A stretch of DNA of 31,798 nucleotides from an uncultured Lachnospiraceae bacterium (GCA_910578715.1 CAJTRL010000044.1:1-31798), one strand, 5' to 3'. Positions 7,808 through 16,671 are shown, counted from the first letter of the stretch. The notes: generated by a model not told the origin, from the letters alone. Translations and numbers: made by a program.

Positions 7808-7852
7808 ACACACTGCCCGGCCGCGGTATCGGGATGTGCCCGCGCAATATGC

Positions 7853-9067
7853 TTAAATGCTTGCGCGCACCACCCTCGGCTTATAACCGTTCTCTTCCAG
7901 CGCTCCGATAATCTGATTTTTATGCTCCGTTCCGTAGGCTTCCATCGTGATACGCAGCTCAACGGCCGCGTTTCTGTTGATGGAAACAAACTGGTTATGC
8001 TCCAGTTTGATGACATTTCCGCTCTGTTTTGCAATCACATCCGATACCCTGGACAGTTCGCCCGGTTTATCCGGCAGAAGCACCGATACGGAAAAGATTC
8101 TGTCCCGCAGTACCAGTCCCTGTTGTACGACGGATGACATCGTAATCACGTCCATATTACCGCCGCTTAAAATGGAAACGATTTTTTTATTACTTACATC
8201 CAGATGCTTTAATGCCGCCACGGTCAGCAGACCGGAATTTTCCACTATCATCTTATGATTCTCAACCATATCCAGAAAGGCTACCACCAGTTCTTCATCT
8301 TCTACCGTGATAATGTCATCCAGATTCTGGCTGATATAAGGGAAAATCTTCGTTCCCGGCGTCTTTACGGCCGTGCCGTCCGCAATCGTGCTGACGCTTT
8401 CTAATGTCGTTACCTTTCCGGCCCTGATGGACGCCTGCATACAGTTCGCCCCCGCCGGTTCCACGCCGATAACCTGAATCTTGGGATTCAGCAGTTTGGC
8501 AAGCGTGGAAACGCCTGTCGCCAGTCCGCCGCCGCCAATCGGTACAAGAATATAATCCACCAGCGGAAGCTCTTTGATGATTTCCATCGCAATCGTTCCC
8601 TGTCCGGTCGCTACGTCCAAATCGTCAAAGGGATGAACAAATGTATATCCTTTTTCTTCTGCAAGCTGATACGCATATGTACAGGCCTCGTCATAGACAT
8701 CCCCGTACAGAATAACCTCCGCGCCATAGCCCTTTGTCCGGTTGACTTTGATGAGCGGCGTCGTCGTCGGCATGACGATGGTCGCTCTGACATGATAGCA
8801 TTTGGCCGCATAAGCAACGCCCTGCGCATGATTTCCGGCAGAAGCCGTAATAATACCCTTCTGTCGCTCTTCTTCCGATAACGTGCTCATTTTATAATAA
8901 GCGCCCCGCAGCTTATATGCCCCGGTAAACTGCATGTTTTCCGGTTTCAGATATACCTTGTTTCCGGTTTGCGCGCTGAAATAGTCGCTGTATACCAGCT
9001 TGGTCTCCATCGTGACTTTTTTCACGACTTCGCATGCCTCTTCAAATTTTTCTAACGTAAGTTCCAT
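7853..9067 (-). CDS. ilvA: Threonine ammonia-lyase (threonine dehydratase) with ACT domain
   Basis: A PLP enzyme deaminating threonine to 2-oxobutanoate, the first step toward isoleucine or a catabolic route. The 404-residue form with one C-terminal ACT domain is the short clostridial type. The catalytic domain shows QFTGAYKLRGA with the Schiff-base lysine K52, ITASAGNHAQGVAYAA and the phosphate-binding glycine loop PIGGGGLATG (177-185). The ACT domain spans about 322-404 (FSVSVLLPDKPGELSRVSDV). I set the start at 9067 (MELTLEKFEE) because AAGGGG precedes it; a GTG at 9091 would overlap that site. It lies 52 bp after ftsY. Whether it is biosynthetic (ilvA) or catabolic (tdcB) cannot be settled from sequence; no T-box is seen. 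Confidence 0.93.
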   Translation of the reverse strand: MELTLEKFEEACEVVKKVTMETKLVYSDYFSAQTGNKVYLKPENMQFTGAYKLRGAYYKMSTLSEEERQKGIITASAGNHAQGVAYAAKCYHVRATIVMPTTTPLIKVNRTKGYGAEVILYGDVYDEACTYAYQLAEEKGYTFVHPFDDLDVATGQGTIAMEIIKELPLVDYILVPIGGGGLATGVSTLAKLLNPKIQVIGVEPAGANCMQASIRAGKVTTLESVSTIADGTAVKTPGTKIFPYISQNLDDIITVEDEELVVAFLDMVENHKMIVENSGLLTVAALKHLDVSNKKIVSILSGGNMDVITMSSVVQQGLVLRDRIFSVSVLLPDKPGELSRVSDVIAKQSGNVIKLEHNQFVSINRNAAVELRITMEAYGTEHKNQIIGALEENGYKPRVVRASI

Positions 9068-9119
9068 TTTTCTGCCCCTTTCCTGTATCACTATGTTCTT
9101 ATCACTTTTCCGGCGGGTT

Positions 9120-10061
9120 TTAGAGCATCTCTTCGCTCCTATCGAACAACGCGTTCACGAACTGTTCCGCATCAAACTTCTGCAAATCGTCGATGGTCTC
9201 TCCGACGCCGATATATTTCACCGGAATCTTTAATTCGGACTGAATCGCCACCGCGATGCCGCCTTTGGCGGTTCCATCCATCTTCGTCAGAATAATGCCC
9301 GTCAAATCCGCCACTTCGCCAAATTCTCTGGCCTGCTGCAGCGCGTTCTGGCCTGTCGTACCGTCTAATACGACCAGATTTTCCCGGTGGGCGTCCGGAA
9401 ACTCCTTATCGATGATACGGTTGATTTTTTTCAGTTCTTCCATCAGATTCTTTTTGTTATGCAGACGGCCCGCCGTATCGCACAGAAGCACATCGACGTT
9501 TCTCGCCTTTGCCGCCGCCACCGCGTCATAAATGACGCTGGCCGGGTCCGCGCCCTCTTTGCCTCCGATAATATCCACGCCCGCCCGGTGCGCCCATTCC
9601 GTAAGCTGTTCGCCCGCCGCCGCCCGGAACGTATCGGCCGCCGCCAGCAGAACCTTTCTGTTCTGCGCCTTCAGTTTTCCCGCCAGCTTTCCGACAGAAG
9701 TCGTCTTCCCAACGCCGTTGACACCGATAACAAGGACGATGGACTGCTTTTCTTCAAATTCATAGGCGGTCTCGCCCACCTGCATCTGCTCTTTGATATT
9801 CTGTATCAGGAAATCTTTGCAGTCGGCCGGCTCCTTGATGTGATTCTCTTTCACCTGTTCCCTGAGCCTCGTCAAAATTTCTTCTGCCGCATTCACGCCG
9901 ATATCGCCCATAATCAGAATTTCTTCCAGCTCCTCGTAAAAGTCTTCATCGATATGGGAAAAGCCGCTGAATACGGAATCAATTCCGTGTACGATATTAT
10001 TTCTTGTTTTGGTAAGCCCTTCTTTTAACCGGGCAAAAAATCCTTTTTTTTCTTCGCTCAT
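9120..10061 (-). CDS. ftsY: Signal recognition particle receptor FtsY
   Basis: The membrane-associated GTPase that receives SRP-ribosome complexes. At 313 residues it is the short form, with a small A region and N domain (about 1-100) and the G domain: GVNGVGKTT (113-121), DTFRAAAGEQL, DTAGR (195-199) and TKMDGTAKGG (259-268). The ATG at 10061 overlaps the stop of smc by one base (TGATG), which argues for translational coupling; a TTG one codon upstream is less likely. AAGGA lies 12 bases ahead inside smc. The smc-ftsY pairing is common in Firmicutes. Its partner Ffh is encoded in this same window. Confidence 0.97.
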   Translation of the reverse strand: MSEEKKGFFARLKEGLTKTRNNIVHGIDSVFSGFSHIDEDFYEELEEILIMGDIGVNAAEEILTRLREQVKENHIKEPADCKDFLIQNIKEQMQVGETAYEFEEKQSIVLVIGVNGVGKTTSVGKLAGKLKAQNRKVLLAAADTFRAAAGEQLTEWAHRAGVDIIGGKEGADPASVIYDAVAAAKARNVDVLLCDTAGRLHNKKNLMEELKKINRIIDKEFPDAHRENLVVLDGTTGQNALQQAREFGEVADLTGIILTKMDGTAKGGIAVAIQSELKIPVKYIGVGETIDDLQKFDAEQFVNALFDRSEEML

Positions 10062-13000
10062 CAATCATCCAGTTCCTTATCAATTAGATTTACGCTGACT
10101 AATGTGGAAATTCCTTTTTCCTCCATCGTGATGCCGTAAAGCCTGTCCGCCTTCTCCATCGTCCCGCGCCTGTGCGTAATGACGATGAACTGGGTATTTT
10201 TCGTCAGCTTATGTAAATACTTTGCGAAGCGGCCTACATTATTTTCGTCTAACGCCGCCTCAATCTCATCTAACAGGCAGAACGGCGACGGTTTCAAATT
10301 CTGAATGGCAAACAAAAGACAAATAGCGGTCAGCGATTTTTCGCCGCCGGACATCTGCATCATGTTGACCAGTTTCTTTCCGGGCGGCTGTGCGATAATG
10401 CGGATGCCCGCTTCCAGCACGTCCTCCTCCTCGATAAGCTCCAGCGTTCCTTTTCCGCCGCCGAACAGCTCTTTAAACACCTTGTCAAATTCCCGGTTAA
10501 TCTCCGCAAATTTTTCATTGAACTGTTTCCGCATGGAGGTGTCCAGTTCTTCGATGATGCCGAGCAATGTCTGCTCCGCCTCCACCAAATCGTCATGCTG
10601 TGTCTTTAAGAACGTATACCGTTCCATCAGATTTTTATAGTCTTCGATGGCATTGACATTGACATCGCCCAGTTTTCTGATTTCATCCTTTAAACGGGAA
10701 ATGTCTTTTTTCATTGCCGGCAAATCGTCCATTTCTTCATTCCGCATGGAAGATGCGTCGGAAAGGGTAATTTCGTATTCATCCCACATATAATTAATCT
10801 GGGATTCGATGGAATTTTCCAGTTTTTCCTTCTGGCTGCCCAGACGATACACTTCTTTATCCAGCGCGTTCATCTGTTTTGCCATTTCTTCTCTTTCCGT
10901 AAAAAAGTTTTTCTGCTTCGCGGAAAGTGTTTCTTTGGCAGCGATGTCCTCTTTCAGCTTACTCTCCGTGTCGGTCTGAGTCGTATGGGATGCCAGAATT
11001 GTTTTTTCAATCTCCAGGATGCTTTCCTTTTTCAGTTCCACATCTTCCCGGCCGGCCTGTAAATTCTCCTGAACTTCTTTCAGTTCCATCTCATGACGGC
11101 CGATTTCACCGTCGATACGCTCCATATTCTGTCGGTGAAATTCTGCCTGCTGCAGAATTTTCTCGACTTCCACATCCCATTCGGAAACCTTGGCCGCCTG
11201 TGCCGACTCTTCGGCGCGCTCCGTTTCCAACTGCCGCTGAAAGCCCTCAATCTGCACTTCCGTCTCTTTTTCCAGCGTTTCGGAAGATTCCAGCTCCAGC
11301 AGAATCGTTTTCTTATTCTCCTGAATCTCCCGAATCTGCGTTTCCAGTTCCGCTTCTTCCGTCTGCAGTTCCTCGGAGCCTTCCGCCGCTTCGTTCTTCC
11401 GCTCCCTGGCCTGTTCCACGTTCAGCCTCGCCGTATTCTGCTCGATAAATTTCCGCTGCAGCTGTCCCTTGATATCTTCAATTTCAAGGCGCAGCTTATT
11501 TCTCGCCGTCTTGGTGTTTTCAATATCTTCCAGCAGACGGTCAATCTCCATCACATACTGTTTGATTTTCTTTTCCAGTTCTTCCATCTCACGCCGGCGG
11601 CCCAGAAGATTGCTGTTATTCTTAAAGGCGCCGCCGCTGATGGCGCCGCCGGGAACGAGCAGTTCCCCTTCAATCGTAACCATCCGGAGACTGTGCCGGA
11701 ACTTCGCGGCAATTTTCACCGCATTGTCAATATTATCGACAACGATAATTCTGCCGAGCAGAGATTTTGCCACGTCCCGGTATTTTTTATCCACCTTAAC
11801 CAACTCGTCCGCCATCCCGATAATGCCCTTTTCTTTCAGCGCTTCAGGGGTCTTAAATTCCTGTGGATTTTTGATGCTGGTCAGCGGAAGAAACGTCGCG
11901 CGCCCGGAGCGGCTGCTTTTTAAATAGGCAATCATGCTCTTTGCGGTCTCTTCGTCTTCCGTCACGATATTCTGAATATTGCCGCCAAGCGCCGTTTCAA
12001 TCGCCGTTTCATATCGGGCTTCCGCCTGAATGATATCCGCAACGACACCGATAATTCCTTTTTTCTTCGTCTTCTGCTCCATAACGGCTTTGACCGCTCC
12101 GCCGTAGCCCTCATAACGCTCTGTCAGATTGGAAAGCGCGTCCAGCTTGGACTTTTCCTGATGGTAAGACACCTGGGTGTCCCGCAGTTTCTGGTCTTTA
12201 TCCGCCAGTTCTTCCCGCATCCCTGCAAGTTTTTCTTCCGACACTTCCTGTTTATCGCGCAGCTCCTGAATCGCCGTGTTGATTCTTTCAAATTCCTCTT
12301 CCAGGTTTTTAATCGTCTCCGTATGGGCCGCTTCGTCCGATTTTGCCCGCAGCAGACGGGAGTTGAGCTCCGCCTTCCGAATCTGAATCTGCTCCAACAT
12401 CGTGTCAAAGCTCCCCATTTTGGATTTGATAGTCGCCCGGTTATTCAGAGCGTCGATAATGGTATTTTTACCGGTTTCGATATTATTATTTAAGGTTTCG
12501 ATTCTGCCCTGTACATCCTCTAACAGCTTTCCGGCCTCAGCCCTTGCCTGTTGTAACAGGGTCAGCTTTTCATCGATTTCCGCTTTCTGCTGTGCAATGT
12601 TTTCCTTTTCCTGATTTTTCTCTTCCATAGAAGATTCAATGTTATGAATGCGGGTCTGCAAGTGTTCCTCATTCCCTTCGACCGAATGAATCCTTTCTTT
12701 TAAGACATTCATTTCGCCCTCCAGTTTGGAACGCATAACGCCTGTATCCGTCAGCGTCGCCCTGGCCTGCTCGATGGCCTGGTCCAGCTGTTCGATTCTG
12801 CTCTCTATCTGTTCATACTCTTCTTTGATATGCTCATATTTCTGCGTCGTATCTTCTAATTCACCGCCGGCAATCCGCAGCTTCTCCTCGGCAGCATCCA
12901 ATTGTTCCCTGATATTTATATTTTCCAGCAAAAAAACATTGACGTCCAATGTTTTCAGTTCTTCTTTTTTCCGTAAATAAATTCTTGCCTTCTCGGACTG

Positions 13001-13621
13001 CTTCTCCAAAGGCCCCGTCTGCTTTTCCAGCTCCGCTAAAATATCGTTGACCCGGACGAGATTCTGCTTTTCGTCTTCCAGCTTCTTCTGCGCCGCGTAT
13101 TTTCTTCTCTTAAATTTGACGATGCCCGCCGCTTCATCGAAAAGCTCCCGGCGCTCTTCCGGCTTGCCGCTCAGGATTTTATCAATCTGTCCCTGGCCGA
13201 TAATCGAATACCCTTCCTTGCCGATACCCGTATCGTAAAAAAGCTCGTTGACGTCTTTCAGACGGCATATCGTACCGTTAATCATATATTCGCTTTCACC
13301 GGAACGGTACAGCCTTCTGGACACCGTTACTTCATCATAATCGATGGAAAGCTGGTGGTCGGCATTGTCCAGCGTAATCGCAACATAAGCGGAGCCCAGG
13401 GCCTTCCGCATCTCTGTACCCGAAAAAATAACGTCCTGCATGGAAGCGCCCCGAAGCTGCTTGATGCGCTGCTCTCCGAGCACCCATCTTACCGCATCCG
13501 CAACGTTGCTTTTTCCGCTGCCGTTCGGCCCTACAATTCCCGTGATTCCGTTGTGAAATTTGAATGTAATTTTATTTGCAAAAGATTTAAATCCCTGTAC
13601 TTCAATACTTTTTAAATACAT
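10061..13621 (-). CDS. smc: Chromosome segregation ATPase SMC
   Basis: The 1186-residue length is that of a full bacterial SMC, the condensin core that compacts and separates chromosomes together with ScpA and ScpB (not in this window). The N-terminal head has Walker A GPNGSGKSN (32-40), followed by about 330 residues of coiled coil, a hinge at about 505-640 (YEGYGGAVKAVMEQ, IIGVVADII, FLPLTSI, and VPGGAISGGAFK near the end), a second coiled coil, and the C-terminal head with signature MSGGEKSLTAICLLFA (about 1088-1103) and Walker B PFCLLDEIEAALDENN. It starts 14 bp after rnc and overlaps ftsY by one base, so rnc-smc-ftsY is one transcription unit. Intact; nothing missing. Confidence 0.98.
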   Translation of the reverse strand: MYLKSIEVQGFKSFANKITFKFHNGITGIVGPNGSGKSNVADAVRWVLGEQRIKQLRGASMQDVIFSGTEMRKALGSAYVAITLDNADHQLSIDYDEVTVSRRLYRSGESEYMINGTICRLKDVNELFYDTGIGKEGYSIIGQGQIDKILSGKPEERRELFDEAAGIVKFKRRKYAAQKKLEDEKQNLVRVNDILAELEKQTGPLEKQSEKARIYLRKKEELKTLDVNVFLLENINIREQLDAAEEKLRIAGGELEDTTQKYEHIKEEYEQIESRIEQLDQAIEQARATLTDTGVMRSKLEGEMNVLKERIHSVEGNEEHLQTRIHNIESSMEEKNQEKENIAQQKAEIDEKLTLLQQARAEAGKLLEDVQGRIETLNNNIETGKNTIIDALNNRATIKSKMGSFDTMLEQIQIRKAELNSRLLRAKSDEAAHTETIKNLEEEFERINTAIQELRDKQEVSEEKLAGMREELADKDQKLRDTQVSYHQEKSKLDALSNLTERYEGYGGAVKAVMEQKTKKKGIIGVVADIIQAEARYETAIETALGGNIQNIVTEDEETAKSMIAYLKSSRSGRATFLPLTSIKNPQEFKTPEALKEKGIIGMADELVKVDKKYRDVAKSLLGRIIVVDNIDNAVKIAAKFRHSLRMVTIEGELLVPGGAISGGAFKNNSNLLGRRREMEELEKKIKQYVMEIDRLLEDIENTKTARNKLRLEIEDIKGQLQRKFIEQNTARLNVEQARERKNEAAEGSEELQTEEAELETQIREIQENKKTILLELESSETLEKETEVQIEGFQRQLETERAEESAQAAKVSEWDVEVEKILQQAEFHRQNMERIDGEIGRHEMELKEVQENLQAGREDVELKKESILEIEKTILASHTTQTDTESKLKEDIAAKETLSAKQKNFFTEREEMAKQMNALDKEVYRLGSQKEKLENSIESQINYMWDEYEITLSDASSMRNEEMDDLPAMKKDISRLKDEIRKLGDVNVNAIEDYKNLMERYTFLKTQHDDLVEAEQTLLGIIEELDTSMRKQFNEKFAEINREFDKVFKELFGGGKGTLELIEEEDVLEAGIRIIAQPPGKKLVNMMQMSGGEKSLTAICLLFAIQNLKPSPFCLLDEIEAALDENNVGRFAKYLHKLTKNTQFIVITHRRGTMEKADRLYGITMEEKGISTLVSVNLIDKELDD

Positions 13622-13635
13622 AGATACCCCGCATT

Positions 13636-14322
13636 TTATCTTTTCAGAGAAACAAGCGCCTCATATGCCGCCTGCTGCTCCGCCGCTTTTTTGGTTTTTC
13701 CCGTTCCTTCACCGATTTTCTTTTCATCAATTCTGGCTTCCACGACAAACAGCTTATCGTGGTCCGGGCCGCTCTCCCGAATCAGTTCATAGTGAAGTTT
13801 TCCTTCATTTTTCTGTTGCACAACTTCCTGTAAAATCGTTTTGGCGTCATAGAACAATTGCTTATGCTCCAAATCGGAAAGGATAAACCGATGAATAAAA
13901 GCCGCCGACGGTTCCATACCGCCGTCGAGATATATCGCTCCAATAATCGCTTCCATCACGTCCGAAATAATGGAATCTTTCGTCCGGCCTCCGGTCCGTT
14001 CCTCTCCCACGCCGAGCAGAATATAAGATTCAAGCCCAAACTGTTTTGCGCAGTAAGCCAACGCCTGTTCGCAGACGATGGAAGCACGCATCCGCGTCAG
14101 TTTTCCTTCCGGCATTTCTTTATTTTCCTGAAAAAGAAACTCACTGGAAACCAGCTCGAGCACCGCGTCGCCCAGAAATTCCAGACGCTCATAATCTTCA
14201 GATTTATTGATTTTCTGTTCGTTGGCAAAAGAGCTGTGCGTCAGCGCCTGTTTAAACAATAATTTATTTTGAAACTGATATCCGATTTTTTGTTCCAGTT
14301 CCTCTATCGGTTTTTGCTGCAT
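13636..14322 (-). CDS. rnc: Ribonuclease III
   Basis: Double-strand-specific endoribonuclease that processes rRNA precursors and structured transcripts. The 228-residue protein has the nuclease domain (about 5-150) with signature ERLEFLGDAVLEL carrying E45, E48 and D52, and a second acidic pair D121 and E124 in SDVMEAIIGAIYLDGG. The C-terminal double-stranded RNA-binding domain covers about 155-225 (KTILQEVVQQKNEGKLHYEL, ending GTGKTKKAAEQQAAYEALVS). Start at 14322 is supported by GGAGG 5 bases upstream; a GTG at 14334 would overlap that site. An intrinsic terminator separates it from acpP, so expression depends on readthrough or on a promoter I cannot identify. Confidence 0.97.
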   Translation of the reverse strand: MQQKPIEELEQKIGYQFQNKLLFKQALTHSSFANEQKINKSEDYERLEFLGDAVLELVSSEFLFQENKEMPEGKLTRMRASIVCEQALAYCAKQFGLESYILLGVGEERTGGRTKDSIISDVMEAIIGAIYLDGGMEPSAAFIHRFILSDLEHKQLFYDAKTILQEVVQQKNEGKLHYELIRESGPDHDKLFVVEARIDEKKIGEGTGKTKKAAEQQAAYEALVSLKR

Positions 14323-14340
14323 TGATACCTCCACAAACGA

Positions 14341-14370
14341 AAAAAACCCTTTTCAGAAAGGGTTTTTCTT
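14341..14370 (-). terminator. Intrinsic terminator between acpP and rnc
   Basis: On the minus strand AAACCCTTT, a CTGA loop and AAAGGGTTT form a stem ending in a T-run (TTTTTT), directly after the acpP stop. The plus strand also ends with a short T-run. Its place inside the plsX-acpP-rnc-smc-ftsY block suggests partial termination after acpP. Confidence 0.85.
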
Positions 14371-14610
14371 CTATTCTGCCGCTTTTACTGCGCTTTTAAT
14401 CAAATGAACCGCTTCTTCCACCGTTGCTATATGTTCCACCTTTTCAGCCGGAATCTCTATATCAAATTCTTCTTCAATTCCCATGATGATTTGAAAAATA
14501 TCCAGAGAATCCGCCCCCAAATCTTCCATAAATGTTGTTTCCATTGTAATTTCTTCCGGGTCCACACTTAAAACATTTGCAATGACCTGCTTTAACTTAT
14601 CAAATTCCAT
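14371..14610 (-). CDS. acpP: Acyl carrier protein
   Basis: A 79-residue acidic protein carrying fatty acyl chains on a 4'-phosphopantetheine arm. The attachment motif is LGADSLDIFQ with S35; helix II continues IIMGIEEEFDIEIPAEKVEH. The variant DSLDIFQ instead of DSLDxVE is tolerated in many clostridial ACPs. The start is the ATG at 14610 (MEFDKLKQVI), which matches the usual ACP N-terminus; the longer reading frame to 14736 runs back into plsX and is rejected. AAAGG lies about 10 bases upstream. It is 16 bp behind plsX, fitting a joint role in phospholipid and fatty acid synthesis. Confidence 0.96.
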   Translation of the reverse strand: MEFDKLKQVIANVLSVDPEEITMETTFMEDLGADSLDIFQIIMGIEEEFDIEIPAEKVEHIATVEEAVHLIKSAVKAAE

Positions 14611-14626
14611 ATGCAGCCAGCCTTTC

Positions 14627-15637
14627 TCAATCCTGTACGGTAATCTTCTCTCTGATTTTTTCGTTAATCTTCTGTTCCTTGAACATAATACATTGTAAAA
14701 TCGAATTTTTGATTTCGACGGATTTGGAACTTCCATGTGTCTTGACGACCAGACCGTTCAGGCCGAGCATCGGCGCCCCGCCGTACTGCTCCAGGTCGAA
14801 ATCCTTTAAGGTCTCCTTTAAGGCCGGTTTCACTAAAAATGCGCCGATTTTACTCCGAAGGGTAGATGTTATGCCAGCTTTCACCTTCTTAATCAAAGTG
14901 CCCCCGACGCCTTCATACAGTTTTAAAATCACATTTCCGACAAACGCTTCGCATACGATGACATCCGCCATACCGGCCGGAATGTCCCTGGCCTCTATAC
15001 TTCCGATAAAATTGATATCGGGACAGTTTTTCAAAAGAGGAAACGTTTCCTTCACAAGCGCATTGCCTTTCTCCTCTTCGGCACCGATATTGACAATCGC
15101 CACCCTCGGATTTCTGACGCCCATAATATTTTCCATATATATCGAACCCATCTTGGCAAACTGTACAAGATGAGACGCTCTCGCATCCACATTAGCGCCA
15201 CAGTCCACCAATAATGCACAGCCGTTTTCAGTAGGAATGAGCGGCGCCAGCGGCGGTCTTTCCACACCCTTGATACGGCCTACAATAACCTGTCCGCCCA
15301 CCAGGGTCGCTCCGCTGCTTCCGGCAGACACATAGGCGTCACAGGTTCCGTCCTTCACAAGATACAGCGCTTTTACAAGGGAAGAATCCTTCTTTTTCCG
15401 AATCGCCATTACCGGCGGTTCCGCAGTCTCAATGATTTCACTTGCATGAACGAGTTCAAGCTGCTCTTCCGGGTATGTGTAACCTACCAGCTCTTTCTTC
15501 ACCGCCTCTTCATTGCCTACCAGATAGACTTTGACTTTGCTGCTTTCCTGGATGGCCTCTACCGCTCCTTTCACGATTTCCGCCGGAGCATTGTCTCCGC
15601 CCATTGCGTCTACCGCTACCTTGACAAATTCTCCCAT
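14627..15637 (-). CDS. plsX: Phosphate acyltransferase PlsX
   Basis: PlsX converts acyl-ACP to acyl-phosphate, which PlsY then uses to acylate glycerol-3-phosphate; it is a peripheral membrane enzyme. The 336-residue protein shows family hallmarks: VAVDAMGGDNAPAEIVKGA at the N-terminus, EPPVMAIRKKKDSSLVKAL, YVSAGSSGATLVGG, GCALLVDCGANVDARA and the C-terminal GGAPMLGLNGLVVKTHGSS. GGGGTAAGGA precedes the ATG. It has its own near-consensus promoter (15683-15711) and sits just after the rpmF terminator, so the plsX-acpP unit is separately transcribed. I looked for a FapR-type operator: the -10 region contains a TATATTAATATA palindrome, but this is not a convincing FapR match. Confidence 0.97.
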   Translation of the reverse strand: MGEFVKVAVDAMGGDNAPAEIVKGAVEAIQESSKVKVYLVGNEEAVKKELVGYTYPEEQLELVHASEIIETAEPPVMAIRKKKDSSLVKALYLVKDGTCDAYVSAGSSGATLVGGQVIVGRIKGVERPPLAPLIPTENGCALLVDCGANVDARASHLVQFAKMGSIYMENIMGVRNPRVAIVNIGAEEEKGNALVKETFPLLKNCPDINFIGSIEARDIPAGMADVIVCEAFVGNVILKLYEGVGGTLIKKVKAGITSTLRSKIGAFLVKPALKETLKDFDLEQYGGAPMLGLNGLVVKTHGSSKSVEIKNSILQCIMFKEQKINEKIREKITVQD

Positions 15638-15682
15638 GTCCTTACCCCTGCTCCTTCCTCTGCCTGTAAGACATCATATATT

Positions 15683-15711
15683 AATATACTAGACTGGCCC
15701 GTAAAAATCAA
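15683..15711 (-). promoter_or_regulatory. Probable sigma-A promoter of plsX-acpP
   Basis: Minus-strand -35 TTGATT (15706-15711) and -10 TATATT (15683-15688) are separated by 17 bp. The -10 lies within the 12-bp palindrome TATATTAATATA, which might also be an operator or may simply be AT-rich sequence. The predicted start is about 40 nt before the plsX ATG. Confidence 0.7.
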
Positions 15712-15743
15712 GTTTTTCACAGAAAATGGCCTGAAAAACAAGG

Positions 15744-15787
15744 TAAAAAAAAATCAAGGAATCATATATCACACAATCCCTTGATTT
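15744..15787 (-). terminator. Intrinsic terminator after rpmF
   Basis: On the minus strand AAATCAAGG (15779-15787) pairs with CCTTGATTT (15751-15759) around a 19-nt loop, followed by a run of T. It lies 44 bp after the rpmF stop and ends the yceD-rpmF unit before the plsX promoter. Confidence 0.85.
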
Positions 15788-15830
15788 CTCCACATGCTTT
15801 CCTTCGCGGCCCAGATTCTCCGCATCCGAT

Positions 15831-16010
15831 TTAATCAACCGCAATAATTTCTTTTTTGTTGTATGTGCCGCACTTCTTGCAAACTCTGTGAGGTACCATT
15901 AATGCGCCGCATTTGCTGCATTTCACTAAGGTTGGAGCAGTCATTTTCCAGTTTGCTCTTCTCCTATCTCTTCTTCCTTTGGAAGATTTGTTCTTGGGAC
16001 AAATAGACAT
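15831..16010 (-). CDS. rpmF: 50S ribosomal protein L32
   Basis: A 59-residue protein too short for many gene finders. The minus strand reads MSICPKNKSSKGRRDRRRAN, then WKMTAPTLVKCSKCGALMVP, HRVCKKCGTYNKKEIIAVD. This is L32 of the zinc-binding (four-cysteine) type: two CxxC pairs form the zinc ribbon. The start has an excellent AGGAGG ribosome binding site 7 bases upstream. It follows yceD by 2 bp, the conserved yceD-rpmF pair, and is followed by a terminator. Confidence 0.97.
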   Translation of the reverse strand: MSICPKNKSSKGRRDRRRANWKMTAPTLVKCSKCGALMVPHRVCKKCGTYNKKEIIAVD

Positions 16011-16012
16011 CG

Positions 16013-16546
16013 TTACACCTCCTTATCCGCATAAAAGATATCTTTTATCACTGACATCCGGGGGTCTGGAATGAACGTATCGCATTCACATGTTCCGGTA
16101 TTCAGATTCCGGCCACACTTCATGCAGATTCCTCTGCAGTCCGGTTTACACAAAATCTTACTCGGCCAGTTGATTATGATTTCATTGTTCAGTAAGTCCT
16201 CTACGTTCAGCTGATAACCATCCATAAAGCTCTGGTCGTCCTCCGCTTCCTCATCCATATGCTCCAGATAAACATCCGGCGCGTGAACTTCTCTGGAAAA
16301 CTGAAGAACCAGCTTTTCTTCAACAGGCTTTAAACATCTGTCACATTTCATGGCAAGCATGATTTCGGCCTGTCCTTCTACCGCTGCCCTTCCTTTACCG
16401 ATATTGGTTAAAGTCAGACAAACCGGAGACTTTTCGAGAATTTCAAACACTTCGCCGCCAACAGTGACTTCCTTCATATCCGTTTCCGTCTGCATTGTAA
16501 GCACTTTATCCTCGGATGTTAATACTTCAGTCAAATTAATGAACAT
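16013..16546 (-). CDS. yceD: YceD family (DUF177) protein, companion of L32
   Basis: A 177-residue cytosolic protein of the YceD/DUF177 family, found upstream of rpmF across bacteria and implicated in 23S rRNA accumulation in other organisms. Family features include VEGQAEIMLAMKCDRCLKPV with a CxxC pair, the middle VNVEDLLNNE-like segment (LNVEDLLNNEIIINWPSKIL) and a C-terminal cysteine cluster CKPDCRGICMKCGRNLNTGT ending CECD. The cysteines suggest metal binding, more than in proteobacterial homologues. The ATG has AGGAG 6 bases upstream. A perfect consensus promoter lies about 27 bp before it, so yceD-rpmF should be strongly expressed. Confidence 0.93.
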   Translation of the reverse strand: MFINLTEVLTSEDKVLTMQTETDMKEVTVGGEVFEILEKSPVCLTLTNIGKGRAAVEGQAEIMLAMKCDRCLKPVEEKLVLQFSREVHAPDVYLEHMDEEAEDDQSFMDGYQLNVEDLLNNEIIINWPSKILCKPDCRGICMKCGRNLNTGTCECDTFIPDPRMSVIKDIFYADKEV

Positions 16547-16572
16547 AGCTGACTCCTATTCACACTCAAATT

Positions 16573-16601
16573 ATTATACATAGGGCAGTCGGGTTTGTCA
16601 A
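16573..16601 (-). promoter_or_regulatory. Perfect-consensus sigma-A promoter of yceD-rpmF
   Basis: Minus strand: -35 TTGACA (16596-16601), 17-bp spacer, -10 TATAAT (16573-16578). Both hexamers match consensus at all positions. The predicted start is about 20 nt upstream of the yceD ATG. Such strength fits a ribosomal protein operon. Confidence 0.92.
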
Positions 16602-16617
16602 CTAAATTTTTCCCTGC

Positions 16618-16645
16618 CTCTGTCCGCCCGGAGGCTGAACCGTTA
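16618..16645. repeat. Partial copy of the palindromic element seen at 4576-4635
   Basis: The complement of this 28-bp stretch matches 4577-4604 at 25 of 28 positions; the three differences are all G/C exchanges. The second arm present at 4616-4635 is missing here. It lies in the 125-bp gap between the solute-binding protein gene and the yceD promoter. Confidence 0.7.
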
Positions 16646-16671
16646 TTCTTCCGCAATTGGAAGCCAAACGC

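Noticed and set aside
7584..7852. Small minus-strand ORF (60 codons) upstream of the YitT gene
   Set aside because: It overlaps the YitT start region in another frame, has no ribosome binding site and no recognisable domain.
11093..11923. A 276-codon plus-strand frame opposite smc
   Set aside because: It lies entirely antisense to the intact smc gene and its composition is that of a complement of coiled-coil codons.
14611..14736. N-terminal extension of the ACP frame into plsX
   Set aside because: The standard ACP start (MEFDKLKQVI) at 14610 fits family length; the extension overlaps the end of plsX and is not ACP-like.
15679..15692. FapR-type operator at the plsX promoter
   Set aside because: Only an AT-rich 12-bp palindrome is present; it does not match the FapR consensus well enough.
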